Shown here one piece after another: positions 62,085 through 64,000 of a stretch of 64,000 nt of DNA. Position 1 is the stretch's first letter; the number at the start of each line of letters is the position of its first letter. Both the position numbers and the translations under genes were made by a program. The notes below the pieces were generated by a model that saw only the letters and a program-made list of their open reading frames with translations, was not told the origin of the DNA and did not search any database. The stretch is from Sipunculus nudus. Taxonomy: Eukaryota; Annelida; Sipuncula; Golfingiida; Sipunculidae. Location: contig CM049313.1 in the NCBI GenBank assembly GCA_026874595.1, positions 11,341,508 through 11,405,507 of the forward strand, given 5' to 3'.

Positions 62085-62575
62085 TAACATGTCAGGCGGT
62101 GTAAGCATTTTACTTTGGACATTACTCCTTCTGTTATAAGTAAACAGTTTTTGCATCATTTATATGATATTCCAATAAACCAGGAGATGCGTAGAAAACG
62201 GCTGTACGGAATGAACCCAGAAAAAAATCCAAATCAGTATTGCAATAGGAAGTTGAAATGACGTAGGCGCCTCGAAAAGCAGGCCAGGGGCGACTACCCC
62301 CGCACCTGCAATGTCTTCATGTTTGTGTAACTCTATTTAATATGGCGTTGTACGACTTCAGGCCGAGCTGTCAAGTTGACGAAGCGGAATTAATCAAGAA
62401 CGGGGGAGTGTTCACCATCACTTGTGAAACGAATTACTTAATTATTGAGCATTTGTCGTGTCGCATTTGCTTCAGTTTTAACGTGAGGAAATTACTAATA
62501 AAACTCTCCAGCCTGTTACCCATTGACGCTGCACACCCGCAATTTTTCTTTTACAAAATGTTTATATCAGATTCT
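62085..62575. other. Unassigned stretch
   Basis: The 83-codon plus-strand frame 62342-62593 runs into the tandem duplication and has no recognised domain. Confidence 0.35.
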
Positions 62576-62825
62576 TTAAACATTTTTCAATAACACCCTG
62601 CGGTTTTTAGCCATGCACACCGGAACCGTCTAGTACCAGAGCCTTCAAAGTTGGCAGTTACGGAAGAAGAATAAATACCTGTCAGCAAAAGCCGGATTTT
62701 TTAAACATTTTTCAATAACACCCTGCGGTTTTTCGCCATGCACACCTGAACCGTCTAGTACCATGCAGAGCCTTCAAAGTTAGTAGTTACGGAAGAAGAA
62801 AAAATAACTGTCAGCAAAAGCCGGC
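62576..62825 (+). repeat. Tandem duplication of a 126-bp unit
   Basis: TAAACATTTTTCAATAACAC starts at 62576 and again at 62702. Both copies run through CCCTGCGG, CCGTCTAGTACC, CTTCAAAGTT, GTTACGGAAGAAG and CTGTCAGCAAAAGCCGG. The copies differ by a few substitutions and a short insertion (ATGC), pointing to a fairly recent event. Confidence 0.92.
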
Positions 62826-62829
62826 CTCG

Positions 62830-63795
62830 CATCTACAGATTTTTATCCGGCCGTAACATTTGATGACGGAACCGAAAAAATCGACTGATTTATGACAACA
62901 AAAGCAATCAACTAGGGCGAAACAAAAGTGACCAAAATGGGCGGGGAAAAAATGTGTGCATGTGTGCGGGCACTCGCAAGCCTGCGAGACTGGTAGATTT
63001 TTCCTCTGGAGATTTTATATTTATTTATATTTTATTATCATCGGAATATCAAGCATGAAGGTAATTGATATGGTTGATGAATAAAAAAGATAGAAAGCAA
63101 TCAGAGACCGCATATATACCTCTGCCAAATTAAGCCTGTGTTACGTAAGCGCAGGCAAATAATAAATTATATACCTTAGAAATGTGTGTCTTGGTGTGCC
63201 ACTTGTATTGTTGCATAACAGGTCATTTCTGTCCGACAGAACAAAGGCGGTCCTAATGAGGTGATACCTGTGCACAAGTTTACACTTTAATTTTTCCCTA
63301 CTTTTGTTGAATGCCGAATGTAAGGATCAAGCATTAAAAAAAGATTTTACCCTACCCCCCCCCCCCCCCAAACTTAACCCGTCTATAACATTCCGAGTAA
63401 AATACCTACAGACACAACTTAAATCAACTTACCACTGGTCTCAACGCCTGTATAAACCGTTCAGAAGATAACAGAAGGAATGAAAGGAATTCAATAAGGT
63501 AATATGGAAAAGTTATATAAAAGTTCTTAAAGATCATCAAATTACGTTGTTGAAACAAAAGGAATGAAAATATAACATTCGGGTTGTCATGGTAATTGAA
63601 GTAAGAAGCATAATGATTAAAAAGAAGGTAAATAGTAGCGCTTTCCAGAACGATTGGTACACAGTTAGTTGTTAGTGATTTGTATCGTAACTCGGCCAGG
63701 TGGAACAAATCCGTGACAATGGGAATATTGATGAGACTTAAATCTAAGAAAAGCAATAGCAAGCTTTTTCAGAATTGACAACTTCAAAGTCGCCA
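62830..63795. other. Unassigned stretch with C run
   Basis: A C run lies at 63355-63369. The 112-codon minus-strand frame 63424-63762 is AT-driven, hydrophobic and without recognised domain, so it is not called. Confidence 0.35.
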
Positions 63796-63800
63796 CCCAC

Positions 63801-63919
63801 CTCTCTCGATGCTGTTTGCCCATTGTCCTTACGGTCCCGATAATCTCGACGCCTCCAGTCATAATCTCGTCTCAGGCTCTCATTAAAGGTAAGCTGATTG
63901 TATTTGAACTGGTATACAT
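63801..63919 (-). CDS. Possible internal exon of an unknown gene
   Basis: On the minus strand an acceptor-like CCTCTTCAG precedes 63919 and a donor-like GAGAG/GTGGGT follows 63801, enclosing 119 nt with an open frame. The encoded peptide is hydrophilic with a cluster of Arg, Asp and Tyr (RRDYDWRRRDYRDRKDNG), and codon use is less AT-biased than the surroundings. I recognise no family; charged RD/RY-rich segments occur in RNA-binding proteins but this is too short to assign. If real, neighbouring exons lie in this window's gaps or beyond its right edge. Confidence 0.25.
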
Positions 63920-64000
63920 CTGAAGAGGCTTTGGAATATTCAGCGACGGACAAAGGAAAGTGAATATGACATCCTGGTGATCGTACAGGTTACGTGTCTG

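Noticed and set aside
63424-63762. 112-codon minus-strand hydrophobic frame
   Set aside because: The composition follows AT-rich DNA, there is no recognised transmembrane family, and it overlaps the candidate exon region in another frame without splice support.

Overview
The window looks like nuclear DNA from an animal, most likely a marine lophotrochozoan such as a mollusc. That reading rests on the AT-rich, gene-poor sequence, long (AT)n, (GA)n and (GT)n microsatellites, tRNA-derived SINEs with Pol III A and B boxes, and many small cut-and-paste transposon derivatives. Nothing suggests a bacterial or viral replicon: there are no long open frames, operons or CRISPR arrays. The species cannot be fixed from the sequence alone.

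Only one protein-coding gene is convincing: a minus-strand, 70-codon gene (55387 to 55175) for a secreted peptide with a signal sequence and ten cysteines in the mature part. A TATA box lies in a short GC-rich island upstream and an AATAAA signal lies downstream. A second, weak candidate is a 119-nt exon near the right edge (63919 to 63801, minus strand). The other open frames I checked read through microsatellites, lie in repeats, or lack supporting signals.

The rest is a mosaic of repeats. From left to right: a MITE-like element with inverted CCTCCGCC ends (6.65 kb) and a CCTTCGCGAAGG relative (8.19 kb); a two-block TTCGCGA element (9.8-10.1 kb); a G/C-run element with an ATCGATT element inside it (14.05-14.85 kb) and a second copy of the host element (19.8-20.2 kb); another ATCGATT element (15.65-16.05 kb); SINEs (17.3, 19.5, 41.2 and 57.8 kb); GAGTCC-array elements (22.1 and, inverted, 31.5 kb); a threefold tandem repeat of about 1.25 kb units (25.6-29.2 kb); a 340-bp purine tract (30.3 kb); a second TTCGCGA element (32.05 kb); a second SINE family abutting (AT)n tracts (36.3-36.8 kb); a fold-back element (37.8-38.25 kb); a pogo/Tigger-type non-autonomous element with TA target duplication (38.84-39.74 kb); a 62-bp satellite split by a candidate solo LTR (45.06-46.35 kb); and GGATAA-type arrays (49.5 and 57.5 kb).

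The most distinctive structural theme is that three unrelated motifs (GAGTCC, ATCGATT, TTCGCGA) each form the same layout, two degenerate motif blocks separated by about 235-285 bp, and each layout occurs twice. I read these as non-autonomous DNA transposons with subterminal motif arrays, but that is inference. All coordinates for diverged repeats were judged by eye and are approximate.
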